A DNA stretch of 64,000 bases from Aquimarina sp. Aq107. GTDB lineage: Bacteria; Bacteroidota; Bacteroidia; Flavobacteriales; Flavobacteriaceae. The notes beneath the pieces are model-generated. The model did no database searches, had not been told where the DNA came from, and worked only from the letters and a program-made list of their open reading frames with translations. The stretch lies in the NCBI RefSeq assembly GCF_943733665.1, contig NZ_OX030782.1, forward strand, positions 3,892,501-3,956,500, in the 5' to 3' direction. Made by a program: the position numbers and the translations under genes. This document shows, one piece after another, positions 24,179 to 31,242 of the stretch (its first letter is position 1; each line of letters opens with the position of its first letter).

Positions 24179-24910
24179 TTATTTTAAAAGGGTTTCTAGT
24201 TTACGTTTTAGTTCTGTAGCTTCTCCCATTTTCATTCCACCATTTTTATCTCTTATGTAGGGTATACCACCTTCTATATTTTTTACAACACCATTTTTGT
24301 CCAGTATAATATTATTAGGAAAAGATTTCATTTCTAACGCATCTGTATATTCTTTTGCATCTATAATATGTCTGAAATCAAACCTATATTTCTTTAGAAA
24401 TTTTTCTACTTTTTCCTTGGATTCATAGGTCACTGCTACAAAATTTACACGTTCTCCAAAATGTTCTTTTAACTTATTTAATTCTGGCATTTCGTCAATA
24501 CATGGAGGACAATTAGTAAACCAAAAATTAAGTAATGTTGGTTTTCCTTCTAAATCACTAATATTAATCCGATCCCCTTGTAATGTTTTTAAAGAAGATG
24601 CTAACATTTTCTTTCCTTTAAATGATTTGAGTTTTGTTTTCGAATTTACAGCACCATTCAAATCCACATGAAAACCAAAATCATGGATTATCGAATCCTT
24701 TCTAAAATCTGTGTCTTTTATCTCAATCTCAACTACAGCTTTTTTATTAATTTTTTTGATTTTATCCTTCATTTTATTCTCTGCTTCCTTTAACTCTTTC
24801 TCATCTAATAAGATTCCGTCATGATTTCGATAATATGTAGATTGCGCATGACTAAGAAAAAAAGTAAGAAGAAGAAATAGAGTAGATACTACTAAAGTCC
24901 GTGTTTTCAT
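24179..24910 (-). CDS. TlpA-like thioredoxin-fold protein
   Basis: 243 residues from the chosen ATG at 24910, which gives the signal peptide MKTRTLVVSTLFLLLTFFLS then HAQS. The alternative start at 24958 would put 16 residues before the signal and lies on the promoter. The C-terminal ~140 residues are a TlpA/AhpC-type thioredoxin fold with the redox motif CPPC in NFWFTNCPPCIDEMPEL, followed by FVAVTYESKEKVEKFLKKY and the cis-proline region FPNNIILDKNGVV. It should act as a periplasmic thiol-disulfide oxidoreductase. It is the first gene of the GLPGLI set, divergent from the two-component system, and probably keeps cysteines of this cluster's proteins in the right state. Confidence 0.9.
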   Translation of the reverse strand: MKTRTLVVSTLFLLLTFFLSHAQSTYYRNHDGILLDEKELKEAENKMKDKIKKINKKAVVEIEIKDTDFRKDSIIHDFGFHVDLNGAVNSKTKLKSFKGKKMLASSLKTLQGDRINISDLEGKPTLLNFWFTNCPPCIDEMPELNKLKEHFGERVNFVAVTYESKEKVEKFLKKYRFDFRHIIDAKEYTDALEMKSFPNNIILDKNGVVKNIEGGIPYIRDKNGGMKMGEATELKRKLETLLK

Positions 24911-24942
24911 GTTAGTTTTAGTTTTATATGATTTGTACTCTA

Positions 24943-24970
24943 CAAATATGAAAACCAAATGCTAACCAAA
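24943..24970 (-). promoter_or_regulatory. Promoter of the TlpA-GLPGLI operon
   Basis: On the minus strand TTTG (24970-24967) is followed after 16 nt by CATATTTG (24950-24943), one change from TAnnTTTG. Initiation near 24936 leaves a short leader before the ATG at 24910. One TTAACC-like unit overlaps the -33 box; the others lie just upstream. Confidence 0.5.
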
Positions 24971-24999
24971 CCGTTAACCAATGTTAACGAGTGTTAACC
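24962..24999 (+). promoter_or_regulatory. Four-copy (T/C)TAAC direct-repeat operator between divergent promoters
   Basis: CTAACC at 24962, TTAACC at 24974, TTAACG at 24984 and TTAACC at 24994 form a direct-repeat array with start-to-start spacings of 12, 10 and 10 bp, one helical turn each. OmpR-family regulators bind such 10-11 bp direct repeats, and an OmpR-family regulator is encoded at 26543-27223. The array sits immediately upstream of the -33 region on both sides, so it could serve both the TlpA-GLPGLI operon and the kinase-regulator genes. Confidence 0.6.
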
Positions 25000-25026
25000 A
25001 GTTCTTTTTATATCGATTAAGAATCC

Positions 25027-25034
25027 TATTTTTG
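25027..25034 (+). promoter_or_regulatory. -7 box of the histidine kinase gene, possibly giving a leaderless mRNA
   Basis: TATTTTTG is an exact match to TAnnTTTG. It ends only 4 nt before the ATG at 25039, so initiation 6-7 nt downstream would fall on the start codon itself. Confidence 0.5.
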
Positions 25035-25038
25035 AACT

Positions 25039-26550
25039 ATGCAAAAAAAAAGTTACAGAAGTATATTGTATTTTATTGCCTTTGTAATTCTAGTTACATT
25101 AAGTATTCAAGTATACTGGAATTTCAAGAATTACGAAGCTAGCAAACAACAATTGATTAATGAAGTACAAATAAGTTTAGATAATGCCGTTGATCAATAT
25201 TATACCGAATTAGCAGAAAAAAACACTATTGGTTTTTCTTCAGACTCATCAAACATTGGCAATTTTTTAAAGAAAAGTAATTTTTCAAACCTTTTAAAGA
25301 AAATAGATTCAGGAAAGGTTGACTTTAAGAGTTATACATTCTCTGAAGGCTTAGATCATAGTGATATAAAAATATATAGAGGTCTTTCTGTAGATAGTAT
25401 AGATCGAATGGACCATCATCCAAGCTTCTGTATAGATTCATCTAAAACGATCGAATTCCCCGATTTAATAAAGGATATAGAAAATGGTGATTCTAGAAAA
25501 AAAGCTTTTGAGCAACTTACATCAAAAATTATAATTTCGATTAATGAAGACTCTCTAAAACTAGAAGTTTTAGATACCATTATAAACAACCAATTAAAGA
25601 GGAAACAGTTAACAATTAGTTACGGAATTACATTTCAAGATCAAACAGGAACATCTTTTTTATTTAATAAAAATGTTATTAATAAATCTGATCTAAAAAC
25701 TAAAACCAAATCTTATTATTTACCTAGAGGAAGTTCTTTAGAACTATCTTTTATGAACACTACACGTGCAATCTTAAAGAAAAATCTATTCGGTATTGCC
25801 CTATCTTTTTTATTGGTTAGTGCTGTAATTGGGTGCCTTTTATATCTCTTAAGAATCATTAATCATCAAAAACAACTTGCAGAATTAAAAAATGATTTGA
25901 TTAGTAATATTACCCATGAGTTTAAAACTCCAATCGCTACTATTAGTGCAGCATTAGAAGGTATCCAAAATTTTAATCGTGAAAATGATCCTGAAAAAAC
26001 AAAAAAATATATTGACATGTCCTCTAATCAACTTGGAAAATTAAATACCATGGTAGAAAAAATCCTAGAAACTGCTACACTAGATAGTGATGAACTAGAA
26101 TTAAATTTAGAAGAATTAAACCTTGTCGATCTCGTACAAACTATAACTACTAAATACCAAACAAATAGTACCGAAAAGAAGATATATTTTCATCATTCTC
26201 AAGAAAAAATTTGGAAGAAAGTGGATGCATTTCATTTTGAAAATGCTATTAATAATATCATTGATAATGCCATCAAATATGGAGGTAATACAATTCAGGT
26301 TTATTTAAATAATACCAATCCAAATATTGTTCTCGAAATTAAGGATGACGGGACATCCTTAACTAAATCGCAAAAGGATAAAATATTCGAGAAATTTTAT
26401 AGAGTCCCGAAAGGAAACACACACGATGTTAAAGGTTTTGGTATAGGATTATTTTATACTAAAACTATTATTGAAAAGCATCAAGGAACAATAGAATTAC
26501 TTCTAGATCAAGATCAAACTAATTTTAAAATCACACTACCCAATGGATGA
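25039..26550 (+). CDS. Two-component sensor histidine kinase
   Basis: 503 residues. Transmembrane segments at ~9-27 (ILYFIAFVILVTLSIQVYW) and ~249-271 (LFGIALSFLLVSAVIGCLLY) enclose a periplasmic sensor domain of about 220 residues that I do not recognise. The cytoplasmic part has the phospho-acceptor His293 in NITHEFKTPIATIS, the N-box NNIIDNAIKYGG, and G-boxes EIKDDG and GFGIGLFYTKTIIEKH. The regulator gene overlaps its 3' end by 8 nt. The pair resembles the RprX/RprY type of Bacteroidetes systems. Given the divergent GLPGLI operon and the operator array between them, that operon is a likely target. Confidence 0.95.
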   Translation: MQKKSYRSILYFIAFVILVTLSIQVYWNFKNYEASKQQLINEVQISLDNAVDQYYTELAEKNTIGFSSDSSNIGNFLKKSNFSNLLKKIDSGKVDFKSYTFSEGLDHSDIKIYRGLSVDSIDRMDHHPSFCIDSSKTIEFPDLIKDIENGDSRKKAFEQLTSKIIISINEDSLKLEVLDTIINNQLKRKQLTISYGITFQDQTGTSFLFNKNVINKSDLKTKTKSYYLPRGSSLELSFMNTTRAILKKNLFGIALSFLLVSAVIGCLLYLLRIINHQKQLAELKNDLISNITHEFKTPIATISAALEGIQNFNRENDPEKTKKYIDMSSNQLGKLNTMVEKILETATLDSDELELNLEELNLVDLVQTITTKYQTNSTEKKIYFHHSQEKIWKKVDAFHFENAINNIIDNAIKYGGNTIQVYLNNTNPNIVLEIKDDGTSLTKSQKDKIFEKFYRVPKGNTHDVKGFGIGLFYTKTIIEKHQGTIELLLDQDQTNFKITLPNG

Positions 26551-27223
26551 AATTATCGAGATAGTATTAGCAGAAGATGAACCGTCTTTGGGGCAGATTA
26601 TCAAAGAAAGTTTAGAAACAAGAAACTTTAAAGTTCATCTTGCGCAAAATGGTGAAACCGCTTATTCGTTATATAAATCTATCAATCCTAAATTACTAGT
26701 ACTAGATGTAATGATGCCAAAAAAGGATGGTTTTACATTAGCGAAAGAAATCCGATTAGAAGATGATACCATCCCTATAATATTTCTTACCGCAAAATCA
26801 CAAACACAAGATGTAGTAGAAGGATTTACTATTGGAGGCAATGACTATCTAAAAAAACCTTTTAGCATGGAAGAGCTTATTGTTAGAATTAACAACTTAC
26901 TACATAGAACTAAAACACAACAAAGTTCTGAATCATTGGAGATAGGAAAATATACTTTTGACTTTCCTAAACAACTTCTTACCTCGGTCGATGAATCATA
27001 TCAACTTACGCATAGAGAAGCTCATTTATTATTTCACCTCATTAAAAACAAAAATCAAGTATTAGATCGTTCTATGATTTTAAAAAAGCTTTGGGGCGAT
27101 GATGATTTTTTTAATGGTCGAAGTATGGATGTATTTATTACTAAACTAAGAAAAAAACTAAAACAGGATGCCTCTATACAGATTATCAATGTCAGAGGTT
27201 TTGGATATAAATTAGTTTGTTAG
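26543..27223 (+). CDS. OmpR-family response regulator
   Basis: 226 residues. Receiver domain with acidic pocket (LAEDEP), phospho-acceptor Asp55 in LLVLDVMMPKKDG, switch Thr in IIFLTAKS and the Lys in DYLKKPF. The C-terminal winged helix-turn-helix (LTHREAHLLFHLIKNKNQVL, then RSMDVFITKLRKKL and IINVRGFGYKL) is of the OmpR/PhoB type. It is translationally coupled to the kinase by an 8-nt overlap. This class binds direct repeats with 10-11 bp spacing, matching the TTAAC array at 24962-24999. Confidence 0.96.
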   Translation: MDEIIEIVLAEDEPSLGQIIKESLETRNFKVHLAQNGETAYSLYKSINPKLLVLDVMMPKKDGFTLAKEIRLEDDTIPIIFLTAKSQTQDVVEGFTIGGNDYLKKPFSMEELIVRINNLLHRTKTQQSSESLEIGKYTFDFPKQLLTSVDESYQLTHREAHLLFHLIKNKNQVLDRSMILKKLWGDDDFFNGRSMDVFITKLRKKLKQDASIQIINVRGFGYKLVC

Positions 27224-27254
27224 AAACGGCCTTATTTTTGTACTTTGCTGTTTC

Positions 27255-28040
27255 ATGAAACATATTATTCTGTTTTTAATCTTACTTGGATTTATTCATA
27301 AGGGGTATACCCAGAGAAATGTAATAGCTCAAGATACTATATCACTAAAAGCTGATCAATTTTTAGGTATAGATTCTTTTGGTGCTATTTACTACGCTAA
27401 AAACAATATTTTTTATAAAAAATGGAATCATCAAGAATGGCAATTTGGCGATTTTATACTGGGTCAACTTACACAGGTATCAGTCTTAAATCCTTTAAAA
27501 ATTTTATTATTCTACGAATCCTCTAACACTATCGTATTAGTTGATAAATATTTATCCGAAATAAATCGAGTAAACTTCAATACAATTTCCGAATTCAAAA
27601 GTGTTTCTCTCGTTTCTCCTGCAAATGATAATAGTAGTTGGATTTTTGATAATAATACTCAACAATTAGAGGTATTTAACATCAATTCTGAAAAAACATT
27701 AGTTGCTACACAACCCATTAACACACTTCCTTCCCTATTACGGAGTAACTTTAATTACTGTTGGATATTGACTTCAGAAAATCTTTCTCAATTCAACATA
27801 TATGGTAGTTTATTAAGTCGAAATAATAATGAAGAATATATTGACTTTAGAATTATAAAAAATGATTTGATAATTCTAAAAGATGATGGTTTATATTATC
27901 GTTACACAAAGACTGGAGAAATTGAAAAAATAAATCTTCCGGAAATTCATATAAAACAGTTTTATGTTACTAATGAAATCCTTTATATTTACGACCAAAG
28001 TAAGATTTACAGTTTTGACCTAACACTCCAAAAAAAATAA
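27255..28040 (+). CDS. Exported protein of unknown function, propeller-like
   Basis: 261 residues with a signal peptide (MKHIILFLILLGFIHKGYTQ). The mature protein consists of short repeating beta stretches (DSFGAIYYAKNNIFYKKW, NTIVLVDKYLSEINRVNF, DNNTQQLEVFNINSE, LSQFNIYGSLLSRNN, SKIYSFDLTLQKK), as in a partial beta propeller. No enzymatic motif is visible. A TATTTTTG box (27233-27240) lies upstream. It ends 6 nt before the deoxynucleoside kinase gene, an arrangement that suggests co-transcription although a functional link is not obvious. Confidence 0.72.
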   Translation: MKHIILFLILLGFIHKGYTQRNVIAQDTISLKADQFLGIDSFGAIYYAKNNIFYKKWNHQEWQFGDFILGQLTQVSVLNPLKILLFYESSNTIVLVDKYLSEINRVNFNTISEFKSVSLVSPANDNSSWIFDNNTQQLEVFNINSEKTLVATQPINTLPSLLRSNFNYCWILTSENLSQFNIYGSLLSRNNNEEYIDFRIIKNDLIILKDDGLYYRYTKTGEIEKINLPEIHIKQFYVTNEILYIYDQSKIYSFDLTLQKK

Positions 28041-28046
28041 TCACTT

Positions 28047-28661
28047 ATGCACGTAGCTATTGCTGGAAATATTGGTGCTGGAAAAACAACACTAACCAAA
28101 TTATTAGCCAAACATTATCGATGGGAACCTCAATTCGAAGATGTACTAGAAAATCCTTATCTAGAGGATTTCTATAATAAAATGGAGCGCTGGTCTTTTA
28201 ATTTACAGATCTATTTTCTTAATAGCCGTTTTAGACAGATTCTAGAAATACGAGAAAGCGGTAAAGATATTATCCAAGATAGAACCATTTATGAGGATGC
28301 ATATATTTTTGCTCCTAACCTACATGCAATGGGACTTATGACTAATCGTGATTTTGAAAATTACAAATCACTTTTTGATTTAATGGAGAGCGTTGTTGAG
28401 GGGCCTGATTTACTGATTTATTTACGAAGCAGTATTCCTAATCTGGTTGCACAAATTCATAAACGTGGTCGTGAATATGAAAACACAATTAGTATTGATT
28501 ATCTAAGTCGATTAAATGAACGATATGAGGCCTGGGCTCACGGATACGACAAAGGCAATTTACTTATTGTAGATGTTGATCATCTGAACTTTGTGGATAA
28601 TCCAGAAGATCTTGGTAGCATAATTAACCGTATTGATGCAGAATTAAACGGATTATTTTAA
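28047..28661 (+). CDS. Deoxynucleoside kinase
   Basis: 204 residues, the usual length for the dNK/dGK family. P-loop GNIGAGKTT at residues 7-15, the conserved QLYFLNSRFRQ-type helix seen here as QIYFLNSRFRQILEI, the DRTIYEDAYIFAPN segment (the family's D-R-S/T motif), the LID arginines RGREYE, and EAWAHGYD near the C-terminus. It phosphorylates deoxynucleosides for salvage in the cytoplasm. The exact substrate (dA, dG or others) cannot be read from sequence. Thymidylate synthase and a nucleoside transporter elsewhere in this window belong to the same economy. A strong terminator follows. Confidence 0.93.
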   Translation: MHVAIAGNIGAGKTTLTKLLAKHYRWEPQFEDVLENPYLEDFYNKMERWSFNLQIYFLNSRFRQILEIRESGKDIIQDRTIYEDAYIFAPNLHAMGLMTNRDFENYKSLFDLMESVVEGPDLLIYLRSSIPNLVAQIHKRGREYENTISIDYLSRLNERYEAWAHGYDKGNLLIVDVDHLNFVDNPEDLGSIINRIDAELNGLF

Positions 28662-28671
28662 AATAATAATA

Positions 28672-28701
28672 AAGGCCTTTCTTAATGAAAGGCCTTCTTT
28701 T
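28672..28701 (+). terminator. Rho-independent terminator after the deoxynucleoside kinase
   Basis: A perfect 10-bp stem AAGGCCTTTC/GAAAGGCCTT with loop TTAAT is followed by CTTCTTTTT. It ends the + strand transcript before the convergent lipoprotein gene. Confidence 0.9.
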
Positions 28702-28702
28702 T

Positions 28703-28722
28703 AAACTTACAACCGTAAGTTT
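28703..28722 (-). terminator. Probable terminator of the convergent lipoprotein gene
   Basis: A perfect 8-bp stem AAACTTAC/GTAAGTTT with a 4-nt loop. On the minus strand it is followed by AAAAAG rather than T's; on the plus strand by TTTCTACTTTT. It may act in either direction and lies between the stronger terminator and the lipoprotein stop codon at 28740. Confidence 0.5.
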
Positions 28723-28739
28723 TCTACTTTTACGTCTTC

Positions 28740-29027
28740 TTAAGATGTTTGTTGTTCACCCTCAGTTTTAGCTTCCTCGCTGTCTTCTTTTACTGCTTTA
28801 TCTAAAGAATTATCTATTTCTTCTCCAGCTTCTTTTACCGCTTTTTCAGCTTCCTTTTCTATAGCTTCAGCTTCTTTTAAGGCTTCTTCTGCAGTATTTT
28901 CAACTTCTTTTTGTACTTCGCTGGTTTCTTCGGTAGTACTTTCTGTTTCTTTATTCGTTTCTCTACAAGAAACAAACATTACATTTAAAGTAAATAAAAA
29001 CGCTAAGGCTAAAATTACTTTTTTCAT
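28740..29027 (-). CDS. Glu/Lys-rich lipoprotein
   Basis: 95 residues. Signal peptide MKKVILALAFLFTLNVMFVSC with the lipobox Cys at position 21. The mature part is almost entirely Glu, Lys, Ala and Thr (EEALKEAEAIEKEAEKAVKE, then AGEEIDNSLDKAVKEDSEEA), predicting a charged helix or a coiled coil. It is probably a periplasmic tether or spacer, in the style of Lpp-like or stress-linked lipoproteins. No specific function can be assigned. It is convergent with the kinase gene and separated from it by two hairpins. Confidence 0.82.
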   Translation of the reverse strand: MKKVILALAFLFTLNVMFVSCRETNKETESTTEETSEVQKEVENTAEEALKEAEAIEKEAEKAVKEAGEEIDNSLDKAVKEDSEEAKTEGEQQTS

Positions 29028-29134
29028 AATTAAAAAATTTTAGTTGTTATTATATCGTTATAACGGTATTCTAATCTCACTATTTCTATTACCTTGGTAA
29101 TGTTTTCACAAAAAATCTTAATTTTTTTAACAGA

Positions 29135-29791
29135 ATGAATTTCAACGGTTTATTTCAATTTTTATCAGAATTACAACAAAATAATAACAAAGAATGGATG
29201 GATACTAACAGAAAATGGTATCAAGAAAATCGAAATTCTTTTATAGATTGGTTGGATCACTTAGAGCTAGAACTTGCCAAAATTGATCCAGAATATTATC
29301 TAACTTCTGGAAGAAAAGGAATCAATCGAATTAATAATAACTTACTTTTCCATCCTAACAAACCTGTCTATAAAGATCATTTTGGTGCAGGATTGGATCA
29401 ATTATCTAAACAAGGTGATTTTTATATCGAAATTGGACTTTCTCAATGTGTTCTAGCAGGAGGATTTTGGCGTCCAGAAAGTAAAACTCTGCAAAGTATT
29501 AGAGAAGCTATTGATTATAACGGAGAAGAATTAAAAAAAATTCTTGCTAAAAAAAGTTTCAAAAATACCTTTGGTAATTTATATGATGACGGAAATTCTC
29601 TAAAAAAGGCGCCCAAAGGTTACTCTATAGATCATGAACATATCGATTTATTACAAAAAAGAACTTTTGCAGTAGCTTATGAATTACAGAGAGAAGATGT
29701 ATTGGATTCTGATTTTACAGACAAAGTAATTCAGGTATACAAAGAAATGCTTCCGTTTAGAAGATATTTAAGAGAAGCTGTATCTGTTTAG
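29135..29791 (+). CDS. DUF2461 family protein
   Basis: 218 residues, full length for the family. Diagnostic segments: the start FNGLFQFLSELQQNNNKEWM followed by NRKWYQENR, the central INRINNNLLFHPNKPVYKDH and the Gly-rich GGFWRPESKTLQSIREAI, then LKKAPKGYSIDHEHIDLLQK. DUF2461 (TIGR02453) proteins are cytoplasmic and of unknown biochemical role. The gene overlaps the convergent waaA by 4 nt, so the two stop codons share sequence and no terminator separates them. No partner gene is visible. Confidence 0.9.
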   Translation: MNFNGLFQFLSELQQNNNKEWMDTNRKWYQENRNSFIDWLDHLELELAKIDPEYYLTSGRKGINRINNNLLFHPNKPVYKDHFGAGLDQLSKQGDFYIEIGLSQCVLAGGFWRPESKTLQSIREAIDYNGEELKKILAKKSFKNTFGNLYDDGNSLKKAPKGYSIDHEHIDLLQKRTFAVAYELQREDVLDSDFTDKVIQVYKEMLPFRRYLREAVSV

Positions 29792-31035
29792 AAGTTGGTA
29801 ATTTTCTCAGTTAAATATGATACGATCGTATCTGTTGCTCCGGTATTACTATTGATAAAATGTCCAGCAATCATTCCTGTTTTTTCTCTAAACTTCTGAT
29901 CATCAATTAATTTATTCATGATAGTGCTAAATTCTTCGGAAGTAAATATAGAATATAAACCTGCTAACTTCTGCAATTGCTTTGCTTCCCTAAATTTCTC
30001 AAAATGCTTCCCTATAATAATTGGAATCCCAAAAGTTGCCGGTTCCAGTATATTATGTAATCCAGAAGTACCCATTGCTCCTCCTACATATGCGATGTCA
30101 CCATAACTATATACTCGTGATAAATAACCAATCGTATTCATAACAAAGACCTGATGGTCTTGTAAATCCTTTTCTTCTCTTTCTGAAAAAACAACAGTCT
30201 TTTTGATTATTTTTTTCTGCAAAGACTGCACTCCACTATTTTTTATTTCATGAGGAGCAATAATAAAACATATATTTTCGCTTGCTTGATTTATAAAATC
30301 TATAAATACCTCTTCATCTTCTGGCCAAGAGCTACCAAAAACAATACAAAGTCTATTTCCTATAAATTCTGAAATAAAATCTACTCGATTATCCATTTCT
30401 ATTTGATGAGATACTCGATCAAATCTAGTATCGCCACTCACAGTAACGTTATTGAAGCCAGCTTGATTAAGCAATGTTTGAGAAATCTTATCTTGAACAA
30501 AAAAATGATCCACCGTTTTTAAAGCATTACGCATAAATCCACCATACCATTTAAAAAAAGCCTGATCCTTTCTGAATGCAGCAGAAATTATTGTTATTGG
30601 AGTATTGTTCTTTTTTAACTCTCTTAAGTAATTAGGCCAAAACTCATACTTCACAAAAATTGCAAGTTTAGGATCGGCCAATTCTACAAACTTTTTAGCA
30701 TTTTTCTTTGTATCTATCGGAAGATAAACAATACTATCAGCGAGGGTGCTATTTTTTTTTATCTCATATCCTGAAGGGGAGAAAAAAGTCACTAATAACT
30801 TATAATTAGGATACTTATTTTTTATCATCTCCATCACAGGAACACCTTGCTCATATTCTCCAAGTGAAGCACAATGAAACCAGACTATTTGATCTTCTTT
30901 TTTTAATTGTTCATTTAAAATTTCGAAAACTGTCTTCCTCCCCTTTACGAACAGAGTAAGTTTAGGACTTAAAAGTCCCATTATAGGAAGCATACTATTG
31001 AAAACTGAAATAAGGAAATTATAGAAAAAATTCAA
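29788..31035 (-). CDS. waaA: 3-deoxy-D-manno-octulosonic acid (Kdo) transferase
   Basis: 415 residues, the usual length. The product transfers Kdo from CMP-Kdo to lipid A precursor at the inner face of the cytoplasmic membrane. Visible signatures are the N-terminal amphipathic anchor (MNFFYNFLISVFNSMLPIMG), WFHCASLGEYEQGVPVMEMI, VTFFSPSGYEI, AIFVKYEFWPNYLREL, the GDTRFDRV motif and, in the CMP-Kdo binding half, YVGGAMGTSGLHNILEPATFG. It is convergent with and overlaps DUF2461 by 4 nt. It is a single gene with its own upstream region. Confidence 0.95.
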   Translation of the reverse strand: MNFFYNFLISVFNSMLPIMGLLSPKLTLFVKGRKTVFEILNEQLKKEDQIVWFHCASLGEYEQGVPVMEMIKNKYPNYKLLVTFFSPSGYEIKKNSTLADSIVYLPIDTKKNAKKFVELADPKLAIFVKYEFWPNYLRELKKNNTPITIISAAFRKDQAFFKWYGGFMRNALKTVDHFFVQDKISQTLLNQAGFNNVTVSGDTRFDRVSHQIEMDNRVDFISEFIGNRLCIVFGSSWPEDEEVFIDFINQASENICFIIAPHEIKNSGVQSLQKKIIKKTVVFSEREEKDLQDHQVFVMNTIGYLSRVYSYGDIAYVGGAMGTSGLHNILEPATFGIPIIIGKHFEKFREAKQLQKLAGLYSIFTSEEFSTIMNKLIDDQKFREKTGMIAGHFINSNTGATDTIVSYLTEKITNF

Positions 31036-31110
31036 AAGTCTTGATTTTATACATCGCTAAAATACGGCTCTTTCCTGTAAAAACTGATAAACATACAATG
31101 CAAAACTTCA

Positions 31111-31155
31111 AATTATCAAATTATCAAAAACGCATCATAATTGACATTTTGATAA
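31111..31155. repeat. Tandem and inverted repeats upstream of the lipase-like gene
   Basis: AATTATCA is repeated directly at 31111-31118 and 31119-31126. TTATCAAAA (31121-31129) forms a perfect 9-bp inverted repeat with TTTTGATAA (31147-31155) across a 17-nt spacer. It lies between the divergent starts of waaA and the lipase-like gene and could be an operator. High A+T weakens the case. Confidence 0.35.
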
Positions 31156-31242
31156 AAATTTATTTATAATTTTACATAATTACTAAAATAATATTGTTAA
31201 AATTACTAAATTAACACCTCATATCACACAAACTCAAATCCT

